NCBI GenBank assembly: GCA_041609895.1 | Contig: JBFIPX010000131.1 | Span: forward strand, 1-9,191 | Source: JAHHLP01 sp041609895 | GTDB lineage: Bacteria > Bacteroidota > Rhodothermia > Rhodothermales > JABDKH01 | Reading direction: 5' to 3' | Length of the DNA stretch: 9,191 bases | Shown here: piece after piece, positions 1-6,226 of the stretch | Position numbering within the stretch: position 1 is the stretch's first letter | Layout of the letters: each line of letters begins with the position of its first letter | Notes under the pieces: generated by a model | What the model was told of the DNA's origin: nothing | What the model saw: the letters and a program-made list of their open reading frames with translations, nothing else | Database searches by the model: none | Translations under genes and position numbers: made by a program

Positions 1-210
1 GCTGGCGCCGAAGTGACCTTTGTGGCTACTTCCAACGACGTTCTCCACGGGCTGCATGTAGAGGGCACACGCTTAAACATGATGCTTGTACCCGGGCAGA
101 TATCCCGGAACACCTACACTTTCAAGGAGCCAGGCGAACATCTGATCATCTGCCACGAGTATTGTGGCGTCGGCCATCACACCATGTACGGAAAAGTCAT
201 CGTCGAGTGA
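1..210 (+). CDS. cbaB: ba3-type cytochrome c oxidase subunit II, C-terminal part (CuA domain), partial at left edge
   Basis: Subunit II of a heme-copper oxidase takes electrons from cytochrome c through the binuclear CuA centre, on the periplasmic side of the inner membrane. The window starts inside the gene; frame 1 is open from base 1 to the TGA at 208-210, giving the last 69 residues. The CuA ligand pattern is complete: His16 in DVLHGLHVEG, then CHEYCGVGHHTM with Cys51, Glu53 (backbone ligand), Cys55, His59 and Met62. The DVLHGLHVEG segment followed by the PGQ turn resembles the Thermus ba3 subunit II far more than the longer aa3 type. The N-terminal membrane anchor lies outside the window. 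The GTG at base 13 is internal, not a start. The subunit I gene follows after 2 bases, so the two are probably translated together. The symbol follows Thermus usage. Confidence 0.95.
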   Translation, partial: AGAEVTFVATSNDVLHGLHVEGTRLNMMLVPGQISRNTYTFKEPGEHLIICHEYCGVGHHTMYGKVIVE

Positions 211-212
211 GC

Positions 213-1880
213 ATGTATCAACCAATCGTTTTTGAGACGGCGGGGTACCGACTTCCCGAAAATCAGCGCAGGCCGATCCGGTGGGCGATCTATGTCGGAT
301 ATCTGGCTCTAACGGCAGGAATCTTCCACGGGCTGGCGCAGGCACTTTCGTATGCCAACATCGACATACTTGCCTATTTCCCGGCGCTGAAATCCTACTA
401 CCAGGGGCTAACGGCGCATGGTGTCGCCAACGCGCTCATTTTCACGTTCTCGTTTTCCAACGGGTTTTTGCCGCTAATGACGGCTCGGGCGCTGTCGCAG
501 AAGCTTGTCAGCTGGATGCTATGGACGTCCTTCGTACTTCTCGCACTCGGGAACGTGCTGGTCATCTATGCTGTGGCGACGAATCAGGCTAGCGTGCTTT
601 ACACGTCGTATGCGCCTCTGCAGGCACACTGGACATACTACTTTGGTCTGGTGCTCGTAGTTGTGAGCACTTGGCTGGCACTGGCGAACATGCTCGTGAT
701 CTGGAATCGCTGGCGAAAGGAGAATCCGGGTGAGCGGGTGCCGCTGCTCGCGCATATCTCGGTGATATCCTATGTGATGTGGGGGCTTGCTTCGCTGCCG
801 ATCGCTGTACTCTTCCTCGGGTTTCTAATTCCGTGGTCCATCGGATGGCTGCCCAAGATGGACCCGCTGCTCGGAAGAACGCTCTTCTGGTTCACAGGGC
901 ACGCCATCGTGTACGCGTGGCTGTTGCCCGCGTACGTGTCGTGGTATGCTCTTATCCCGCGGCAAGTAGAGGGGAAGATGGTAAGCGACTCCTTGACGCG
1001 ATTTGTCTTCGTCCTATTCCTTCTGCTTTCGATACCCACAGGATTTCACCATCAATACACTGACCCCGGCATATCAACTGCGATGAAGGCGATTCACGCT
1101 GTGCTGACCTTCGGGGTTTTCTTCCCGAGTTTGGCAACGGCCTTCTCGGTCATGGCGTCGCTGGAGATCGGTGGTCGGCACCGCGGCGGAACCGGTCTGC
1201 TCGGATGGATTCGGAAGCTGCCGTGGGGAGACCCATCGGTGGTCGCGCAGCTGCTGGCAATGATCACGTTCATTTTCGGTGGAATCACCGGCTTGATCAA
1301 CGCGAGCTTCACGATGAATCAGGTGGTACACAACACCACGTGGATACCGGGACATTTCCACATGACGGTCGGTAGTGCCGTCGCATTGACGCTGATGGGC
1401 GTGGCCTACTGGATGATCCCGTATCTCACCGGTCGTCGGCTTGTCGGAAAGGGTTGGGCTGTTGCTTCGTCGTGGCTCTACACGGTCGGTGTCTTGATTT
1501 TCGCTCGGGGAATGATCTCTGCCGGGTTGGAAGGGATGCCCAGGCGCATCTACCGCGCCCAGGCTACCTACACCAGTGAGGCATGGGATCTGGGTGGTGC
1601 GCTCACTGGAATCGGTGGTACGCTGATGTTTATCGGTATCCTGGTCTTCTTCATCGTGATCGCGTGGACCGTCGTGGCGGGCCGGAAGGGAGAAGGGCCG
1701 TCCGATATTCCGTGGTCGGAAACGCTGAAGCCGCCCGCCAAGACAGGTTGGGAGCCACGGCTTGATCGTCTCGTCTTTTGGTCCGTCGTGGCTGTGGTTC
1801 TGATCGTGATCGCCTATGGTCCGTTCTTCGCGACTTACCTGCCTCCAAACTTCGTCTCGCCCGGCTTCACGGTTTGGTAG
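213..1880 (+). CDS. cbaA: ba3-type cytochrome c oxidase subunit I
   Basis: Catalytic subunit of a B-type (ba3-like) heme-copper oxidase, an integral inner-membrane protein that reduces O2 to water and pumps protons. The 555 residues form about a dozen hydrophobic helices. All metal ligands expected from the Thermus ba3 enzyme are present: low-spin heme His69 (in AHGVANAL) and His383; high-spin heme His381 (in PGHFHM); CuB His230, His279 and His280 (TGHAIVY, GFHHQ); and the cross-linked Tyr234 four residues after His230. The C-terminus (AYGPFFA to GFTVW) also fits the family, so the gene is full length. ATG 213 was chosen because it lies 2 bases after the subunit II stop and gives the family N-terminus; GTG 207, in the same frame, would overlap the stop. 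The reading frame stays open upstream to 162, but that stretch codes for subunit II in another frame. Only a weak GAG-type ribosome site precedes the start, consistent with translational coupling. Confidence 0.97.
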   Translation: MYQPIVFETAGYRLPENQRRPIRWAIYVGYLALTAGIFHGLAQALSYANIDILAYFPALKSYYQGLTAHGVANALIFTFSFSNGFLPLMTARALSQKLVSWMLWTSFVLLALGNVLVIYAVATNQASVLYTSYAPLQAHWTYYFGLVLVVVSTWLALANMLVIWNRWRKENPGERVPLLAHISVISYVMWGLASLPIAVLFLGFLIPWSIGWLPKMDPLLGRTLFWFTGHAIVYAWLLPAYVSWYALIPRQVEGKMVSDSLTRFVFVLFLLLSIPTGFHHQYTDPGISTAMKAIHAVLTFGVFFPSLATAFSVMASLEIGGRHRGGTGLLGWIRKLPWGDPSVVAQLLAMITFIFGGITGLINASFTMNQVVHNTTWIPGHFHMTVGSAVALTLMGVAYWMIPYLTGRRLVGKGWAVASSWLYTVGVLIFARGMISAGLEGMPRRIYRAQATYTSEAWDLGGALTGIGGTLMFIGILVFFIVIAWTVVAGRKGEGPSDIPWSETLKPPAKTGWEPRLDRLVFWSVVAVVLIVIAYGPFFATYLPPNFVSPGFTVW

Positions 1881-2021
1881 AGCGGCCTGAATTGACGCTG
1901 GGAGCGCGTTACACGAATGCTCTGCCGGGAGCACGCTATGTGATGCCCCGACTTCGGTGGGAGCATGCTCCGAATAGTCAAAAACACGGCAGCGAAAATG
2001 ATTCCGGTCCGCGGAACGTGC
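1881..2021. other. Convergent intergenic region with GGGAGC repeats and a palindrome
   Basis: This 141-base gap separates the 3' ends of the oxidase operon (+) and the methyltransferase (-). The hexamer GGGAGC occurs three times, at 1900-1905, 1927-1932 and 1959-1964. The second belongs to a 5-bp hairpin (TGCTC 1918-1922, GAGCA 1929-1933, loop of 6). The third lies in a perfect 12-bp palindrome. Another weak hairpin, TTCCG/CGGAA, sits at 2002-2016. None is followed by a T-run on either strand, so no standard intrinsic terminator can be called, although termination of both operons would be expected here. The reading frame open through this stretch has no recognisable protein. Confidence 0.6.
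1958..1972. repeat. 15-nt repeat copy 1 containing the 12-bp palindrome GGAGCATGCTCC
   Basis: The sequence TGGGAGCATGCTCCG occurs here and again, identically, at 9173-9187. The core at 1960-1971 is a perfect 12-bp palindrome with no loop, a form better suited to a dimeric DNA-binding protein than to an RNA hairpin. This copy is between two convergent genes, about 80 bases after the oxidase stop codon. Its role is unknown. Confidence 0.7.
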
Positions 2022-2744
2022 TCAGCCTGCGCGGCCGACTAGAATAAGGGATGCGGGAGTACCCGTTGCTGGATCAAACGGTTCAATCATTTCCACCTGG
2101 TAGAAACCATGCCCCTGTAGCAGGGCGAGCCAGTCGCTGGTGGTGCGGAAGAACCAGGGCGCAGGGTCCGAAAAACCGGGTCCACAACCGCTCCAGCTAC
2201 CCTCGCGCCACCCAGAATCCGTGGGGAGCACGTCTCCGGTCGACTCCGGATGCAACGTTTGAATTAGGAGTGCTCCGGAAGGACGAAGCAGTCGCGGAAA
2301 CGAGCCGATAATGTGCTCGACGGACTCGTCGCCCAACAGCGAGAAGTTGCAGACGATCGCGTCGAATTCCCGTTTCAGTTTCCCTTCAGCTATCTCGTCG
2401 TACGACAGGCAGAGGTACTCTCCGGCACCGGCTGCTCGTGCTGCCACGACGAGTGTCTCCACAGCATCCACACCAACGGCTTCGATGCCCTCATCGGCCA
2501 GTGTTCGCGTGAGCCAACCCTCCCCACATCCGACGTCCAGGACGGTGGACGGCAGGAGTGCCCGTATCGCGTCCAGAATGGCGGCGTCGGTCGCGCGAAC
2601 GCGCGTGCCGATGGCCGACGATCGCACCGCCGAAATCCATGGTTCTGCGTTGGCCTCCCACGCGTGCAGGATCGCTTTTTCGTTATCGTGTTGAGCCTCG
2701 CTCACCGCCGTAAGGTAGGTGGTCGACTTGAATGGCGGTACCAC
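2022..2744 (-). CDS. Class I SAM-dependent methyltransferase
   Basis: Transfers a methyl group from S-adenosylmethionine to an unknown substrate; probably cytoplasmic, since no signal peptide or membrane helix is visible. In the 240-residue frame, motif I (VLDVGCGEGW, 68-77) binds SAM. An acidic residue at Asp93 (GVDAVE) would hold the ribose. DAIVCNFSLLG (128-138) fits motif IV, and a LRPSGALLIQT strand (153-163) follows as in this fold. The C-terminal region is rich in Trp and Pro (GWREGSW, PAPWFFRT) and probably shapes the substrate site. The start is uncertain: GTG 2744 opens the frame after an upstream TGA, but GTG 2705 (residue 14) would give MSEAQHDNEKAILHAWEANA, nearer to the N-terminus I expect for such proteins. 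Neither has a clear ribosome site, so the longer frame is given. It lies 51 bases downstream of the protease gene on the same strand and may be co-transcribed. The substrate cannot be inferred. Confidence 0.9.
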   Translation of the reverse strand: MVPPFKSTTYLTAVSEAQHDNEKAILHAWEANAEPWISAVRSSAIGTRVRATDAAILDAIRALLPSTVLDVGCGEGWLTRTLADEGIEAVGVDAVETLVVAARAAGAGEYLCLSYDEIAEGKLKREFDAIVCNFSLLGDESVEHIIGSFPRLLRPSGALLIQTLHPESTGDVLPTDSGWREGSWSGCGPGFSDPAPWFFRTTSDWLALLQGHGFYQVEMIEPFDPATGTPASLILVGRAG

Positions 2745-2795
2745 GCAGTGGTCAGTTCAGATTTCAGAGGCCGCCGTTATGATCCAGACCGCGGT

Positions 2796-4451
2796 TTACT
2801 TGAGCAAGACGAGTTTGTCGGTGGCAGTAAAGTGCTCGCCCGTTACTCTATAGAAATAGACGCCACTAGGCCAATCGGACCCGTCGACAGTAATGCGCTG
2901 GCGATTGCTTTCCTCAAGCAAACCGTCGAACAAGACCGCCGTCAACCGGCCGCCTGCATCGTAGATTTCGACGCGCGCGTGCTGTGCCTCTCGAGCGGTG
3001 AGATAGAAGGTTGTTTGCGGGTTGAACGGATTCGGATATGCCGCCGTCAGCTCATGCGAGTTCGCCAGTTCAACGAAGACGTCGACCTCTCCGAGGATTT
3101 GGACGCTGCCGTCGAAGTCGCGTTGGGCAAGTCGGAATCGATGTGCGCCCGGCGATGCATCGGTCAGCCTGAATTCATAGGTCTTCTGGCTGGTGCTTGA
3201 CCCCGATCCTGCGACGAAGCCGACATACTCGAAGTCGTCGCGATCTGTGGCAACCTGAATGTCGAAGCCAGCATTGTTGCTCTCGGAAAGCGTCTCCCAC
3301 CTCAGCAAGACATCACCATCCTCTACGTATGCCGCGAAGGAGGCAAGTTCGACGGGCAAGGCGATGTCACAGTTCGCTGCCGCAATCGTCCAACCCATGT
3401 CCTCGAACATGCCGCACGTAATGCTGCCGACTACGTGGACAGCCTCCATGGATGCTAGCGCCGGAGTCATTAGAGCCTGGGTGCCGCCGTTATACGTTGA
3501 CTCATTCAGGTGAGAATAACTGGACCCTCCTTCCCATGTGCTGGGAGAATACAGTGTGGGCGGTGACCCGCCATTCGCGGCATTCGCGTTCGTCGCGTTG
3601 AAGAAAACTCCGCTCGAGTCGCCCTCAAGCGCTGCGGCAAGTCCTATGCTTGGGTCGGTAAACGCCGAAAACAGATTGTTACCCTTTCCGTCCTCAGTCG
3701 AGCGATCGTAGATCGTTGGGTCCGCAGGGTTGCCCGTGCGAATGGTACCGCTGCCACCCGTCACGTTGCCCGCACCCGAGAACCCGAGGCCGTGCCCGAT
3801 TTCATGCAGGATGACGCTAACGAAATCAGTCTCGCCCGATGGCGTGTTGCCGTCCGTCCCGAAGTACCAGGTCACCGACGCACCCGGGTCATCGCACTCC
3901 TTGTTGAAGTTGGCGACGATATCGGGATCACCAGTACAGGGGGGATTGACCAGGCCGCAGATATCCGCGCCGGCAAGTGCGTCCGCCAGTGCATCAACGT
4001 ACCACGTGTCCGCGACGGGGAGCGAACCTCCGCGCCACCTCCGTTTGGCGCCGGCACTTCCCAGGCTGATGGGCGCCCCCGTACAACCCCCAAGGTCGGC
4101 CCAGTGTGCCTCCACTTCGATAGTGACCGATGACGTGACCGTCTGCTCCCAGATCCCCTTCGCAAAGTCAAACGCATCCTTCGCTGCCTGCGGCCACGGG
4201 TCGGCCAGGTCGTCGTCGATGTAGGTCACAGAAATCGTCGATGCAGCGGCGGCTGTCTTGGCGACATTCGGGTTTGGCAAGAGGCGGAGATTGCGGTCCA
4301 CTGGCTCGAATGGCAGCACGCAGACAGGCCCGGTCGATTCGAAGGCTACCGGCGCTGACTTCGCATTATCCTGCGCAGCGCTAATGCGGGGGAAAGCGAC
4401 GGCTGCACCTACTACTACGATGACGCAGATAATTTGTTGAAGTCGGATCAT
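2796..4451 (-). CDS. Secreted zinc metalloprotease with C-terminal type IX secretion sorting domain
   Basis: Probable extracellular or surface protease of 551 residues. It begins with a signal peptide (MIRLQQIICVIVVVGAAVAF, with a possible cleavage after ISAAQ). The catalytic region carries HEIGHGLGF: His216 and His220 as zinc ligands and Glu217 as the base. Unlike classic metzincins there is no His just after the Gly. A later SHLNES (His314), ALMTP (Met328, Met-turn-like) and AVH (His339) are candidates for completing the site; similar SHLDE...LMTP...H segments are known to me from related bacterial proteins. Residues about 365-461 form a beta-sandwich linker (LPVELASF ... NNAGF). Residues about 465-551 are a Por/T9SS type A sorting domain (YPNPFNPQT ... 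SGVYFYRV ... KLVLLK). ATG 4451 was chosen because it starts the signal peptide; a TTG at 4514 in the same frame would add 21 unlikely residues. No clear Shine-Dalgarno sequence precedes it. The methyltransferase downstream may share its transcript. The protease family was not assigned. Confidence 0.9.
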   Translation of the reverse strand: MIRLQQIICVIVVVGAAVAFPRISAAQDNAKSAPVAFESTGPVCVLPFEPVDRNLRLLPNPNVAKTAAAASTISVTYIDDDLADPWPQAAKDAFDFAKGIWEQTVTSSVTIEVEAHWADLGGCTGAPISLGSAGAKRRWRGGSLPVADTWYVDALADALAGADICGLVNPPCTGDPDIVANFNKECDDPGASVTWYFGTDGNTPSGETDFVSVILHEIGHGLGFSGAGNVTGGSGTIRTGNPADPTIYDRSTEDGKGNNLFSAFTDPSIGLAAALEGDSSGVFFNATNANAANGGSPPTLYSPSTWEGGSSYSHLNESTYNGGTQALMTPALASMEAVHVVGSITCGMFEDMGWTIAAANCDIALPVELASFAAYVEDGDVLLRWETLSESNNAGFDIQVATDRDDFEYVGFVAGSGSSTSQKTYEFRLTDASPGAHRFRLAQRDFDGSVQILGEVDVFVELANSHELTAAYPNPFNPQTTFYLTAREAQHARVEIYDAGGRLTAVLFDGLLEESNRQRITVDGSDWPSGVYFYRVTGEHFTATDKLVLLK

Positions 4452-4762
4452 GGCGGCTGAGTCTGATTGCGGGGTGAAAAAGCTGACAGTGGAGGTCTTT
4501 CGCGGTATCGACAAGACAATTGCGGCCCTATGCGCTCGCGTCGGGGCTTCGCCTACTCAAAAGTCGCAGTAGTCGAGTGAAGTAAGAGTTTCTTCCGCAC
4601 TGGTGCAAGCCCCGACAGGTGCGACCGGAGACAGAGATCACCAGGCATCATTGTCGATTGCTACGGCGATGCATCCCGCAGCGCCCTGCGGCGTAAGATC
4701 TTTGGCCTTTGCATGGTCGATTTATCAATCGGGCAGTTCAATAGTCTTCTTTCGTCACTCAA
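4452..4762. other. Divergent intergenic region (311 bases) between protease and methyltransferase genes
   Basis: This gap must hold the promoters of both the protease (-) and the second methyltransferase (+). I see no convincing sigma-70 box pair and no clear Bacteroidota TAnnTTTG element on either strand. Structures present are a 10-bp inverted repeat with arms 57 bases apart (4540-4549 and 4607-4616), a 6-bp hairpin CCGCAG/CTGCGG (4676-4691, loop CGCC), and a 5-bp inverted repeat CGATT/AATCG (4718-4731) about 30 bases before the methyltransferase start. Open frames crossing the region show no recognisable protein. Confidence 0.6.
4540..4616. repeat. Inverted repeat, 10-bp perfect arms (GTCGGGGCTT / AAGCCCCGAC), 57-base spacer
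   Basis: The left arm is at 4540-4549 and the right arm at 4607-4616. Past one bulged base, the stem can continue by about four more pairs inward (CGCC with GGTG, one of them G-T). It could form a long-stem RNA in the protease 5' leader, or mark two half-sites for a regulator. A match of this size could also arise by chance in a window this long, so function is not claimed. Confidence 0.45.
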
Positions 4763-5404
4763 ATGTCGTGCTGCCAGTGCCAGGGTGTTGAGGAAGAGTT
4801 TGGCGCCGCTGTCGCCAAGCGACAACTGAGAAAATTCAGACGGAGTGGTCCCAAGAGAACGACGCGCTGGCTCGTTGACGCCCTTGCCGAAAGAGGCGTA
4901 GATGGAAAGACACTTCTCGACATAGGCGGAGGAGTCGGCGAGATACAGCACGAACTCGCCGCACGCGGAGTGCTTTCAGTGACAAACGTGGATGCTTCCT
5001 CGGAATATCAGACGCGAGCGCGGGAGGAGGCCAAGGCAAGAGGTTACTTGCCTCGGGCCGCTTATCACTATGGCGACTTCGTCGAGGTCGCGCCGCAACT
5101 CGAATCATCGGACATCGTGACGCTCGATCGAGTGATTTGCTGCTATGACGATGTTGATGCCCTCGTCATAACATCGTCCGAAAAGGCGGACCAGATGTTC
5201 GGTGTTGTGTTTCCGCGGTTGGAGTGGTGGACGCGCATCGCATTCTCGTTGATCAACTTTGTGCAGAAGATTCGTCGAGCCTCATTTCGGGCTTTCCTGC
5301 ATTCACCGCAGCGCGTGGAGGAGCTGCTGTCGGACCGCGGCTTCGGTCGTGTGTTTCACAGGGAGAGTCTCGTTTGGCGTGTCTCCGTTTACCAGCGATC
5401 CTGA
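4763..5404 (+). CDS. Class I SAM-dependent methyltransferase with N-terminal Cys cluster
   Basis: Methyltransferase of 213 residues, unrelated in detail to the one at 2022-2744. It starts MSCCQCQGVEEEF, with Cys3, Cys4 and Cys6 in a tight cluster, followed by an RRSGPKRTT basic segment. Motif I is LLDIGGGVGEIQ (51-62), the acidic SAM-ribose residue is in NVDASSEY (Asp77), and GDFVEVA (104-110) with SSDIVTLDRVICCYDD (115-130) matches motifs II-IV. The C-terminal half has a hydrophobic stretch (WWTRIAFSLINFVQKI, 155-170) and ends in a typical beta-hairpin (GRVFHRESLVWRVSVYQR). The fold and the FHSPQR-like region recall protein families annotated as magnesium-protoporphyrin methyltransferase-like, but no other tetrapyrrole gene is nearby and I do not assign that activity. 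ATG 4763 is the natural start, with no visible Shine-Dalgarno sequence. The next gene begins 9 bases after its stop, so the two probably form a unit. Confidence 0.88.
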   Translation: MSCCQCQGVEEEFGAAVAKRQLRKFRRSGPKRTTRWLVDALAERGVDGKTLLDIGGGVGEIQHELAARGVLSVTNVDASSEYQTRAREEAKARGYLPRAAYHYGDFVEVAPQLESSDIVTLDRVICCYDDVDALVITSSEKADQMFGVVFPRLEWWTRIAFSLINFVQKIRRASFRAFLHSPQRVEELLSDRGFGRVFHRESLVWRVSVYQRS

Positions 5405-5413
5405 TCTCGCATC

Positions 5414-5965
5414 ATGTTTGAAAGGAGTAAATTCCGGGCCCGTAGAATGCTCTCACATCCGTTTCTTTCGAAGATTCTCGCTTTGTCTTTGCTAGGTTCT
5501 ATCACGCTCGCCGTCCAGACATCGTCGGCCCAGATGGATCTGGAAGACGAGATCCGGAGCCTGTCGGGACACGACAACTTCGGCTTGGTGATTGACATCG
5601 AGTCCAATCTACCGGAAGGATTCGACGGACTAGTTAACGCGGAATGGCGTAGACGCCTTGTCCAACGGTTACGCGAGCTCGTGGGAATTACGCCCGTGGT
5701 CGTTCCTGATCCGACCCGCGACCCGCATCTTTATGTCCACGTCAATGCGATGGGTGTCGGGGACAACCTGATCCCCTTTTCAATAGAGGCGTCCTTTGTA
5801 CAGATGGTGCGGGTCGACAAAGGAATAAAAATGATGGCAGTTACGTGGGAGAGTGGTCTGGTTGGGCTGGTAAGCAGAAACGAAACAGGGCAGATTCTCG
5901 ATGCAGGAGCGGGACTCGTCGATCAGTTCGTCTCTGATCTAAAGCAGTCGGCGCTTCTCAACTGA
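5414..5965 (+). CDS. Small secreted protein of unknown function
   Basis: I do not recognise a named family. The 183-residue protein has a signal peptide: a basic n-region, the hydrophobic core ILALSLLGSITLAV (21-34) and a probable cleavage after QTSSA (39), so the mature protein of about 144 residues is exported. The mature part mixes helices (EWRRRLVQRLRELVG, 77-91; ILDAGAGLVDQFVSDLK, 161-177) with strands (FGLVIDIES, PHLYVHVNAM, FSIEASFVQMVRV, KMMAVTWESGLVGLV), which suggests a compact alpha/beta domain without cysteines or evident catalytic residues. Two starts are possible. ATG 5414 lies 9 bases after the upstream stop, suggesting coupling. ATG 5447 gives a shorter, more typical signal peptide (MLSHPFLSKILAL). 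The AAAGGAG at 5421-5427 lies inside the longer frame and 19 bases before ATG 5447, too far to settle it. Confidence 0.82.
   Translation: MFERSKFRARRMLSHPFLSKILALSLLGSITLAVQTSSAQMDLEDEIRSLSGHDNFGLVIDIESNLPEGFDGLVNAEWRRRLVQRLRELVGITPVVVPDPTRDPHLYVHVNAMGVGDNLIPFSIEASFVQMVRVDKGIKMMAVTWESGLVGLVSRNETGQILDAGAGLVDQFVSDLKQSALLN
5421..5427 (+). promoter_or_regulatory. Shine-Dalgarno-like AAAGGAG of uncertain use
   Basis: A strong anti-16S match, the best in the window, but it lies just inside the ATG 5414 frame and 19 bases before ATG 5447, outside the usual 5-10 base spacing. It bears on the start choice for the small secreted protein without deciding it. Confidence 0.3.
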
Positions 5966-6226
5966 GGTTTCTGACTGAGGCACAGATGAGAGAGGGGCAC
6001 GCACATACATTCGGCGGGCTCTGCGCAGCGCCGATGGAAGTTGAGCGGGAGTGTACAATAATCCCCTTGCCCCTCCCGTTAGTATCGCGCACACCACACA
6101 TCTGCAGCGGCGGCTGCACGAATCAGCGATCGCAATCATCGAATCGCTGCAAATCGATCATTGAGTCGCCGTTAATCATCGGAGGTCACATCCTGATATT
6201 CTTCTTACATCACCTGAGGATGGACC
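5966..6226 (+). other. Leader region before the toroid genes, with hairpins and ATCG-rich repeats
   Basis: This 261-base gap separates the small secreted protein from the toroid gene pair and probably holds the promoter of the pair. It contains CGGGAG/CTCCCG arms at 6046-6051 and 6073-6078, enclosing a TACAAT (6054-6059, possible -10 box without a good -35). A 6-bp hairpin TGCAGC/GCTGCA with loop GGCG lies at 6103-6118. Then follows an ATCG-rich stretch (about 6120-6181) in which AATCATCG occurs twice along with AATCAGCGATCG and AATCGATCATT variants. No T-run follows the hairpins. The open frame from 5986 has no recognisable protein. Confidence 0.5.
6216..6220 (+). promoter_or_regulatory. Ribosome binding site GAGGA for the first toroid gene
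   Basis: GAGGA ends 6 bases before ATG 6227, good spacing in a window where most genes lack such a site, and it supports that start. Confidence 0.65.

Noticed and set aside
1074..1934. Open frame of 286 residues on the - strand, opposite oxidase subunit I
   Set aside because: Its sequence is low-complexity and polar, rich in Arg, Asp and Pro, as expected from the antisense of a membrane protein gene, and the + strand gene is unmistakable.
1918..2016. Intrinsic terminator(s) between the convergent genes
   Set aside because: The hairpins at 1918-1933 and 2002-2016 have only 5-bp stems and no following T-run on either strand.
2313..3200. Open frame of 295 residues on the + strand, opposite the methyltransferase and the protease C-terminus
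   Set aside because: It runs across two well-supported genes on the other strand and shows no domain or signal of its own.
6103..6118. Terminator hairpin after the small secreted protein gene
   Set aside because: The stem is good (6 bp) but no T-run follows; it is more likely a leader structure or chance.
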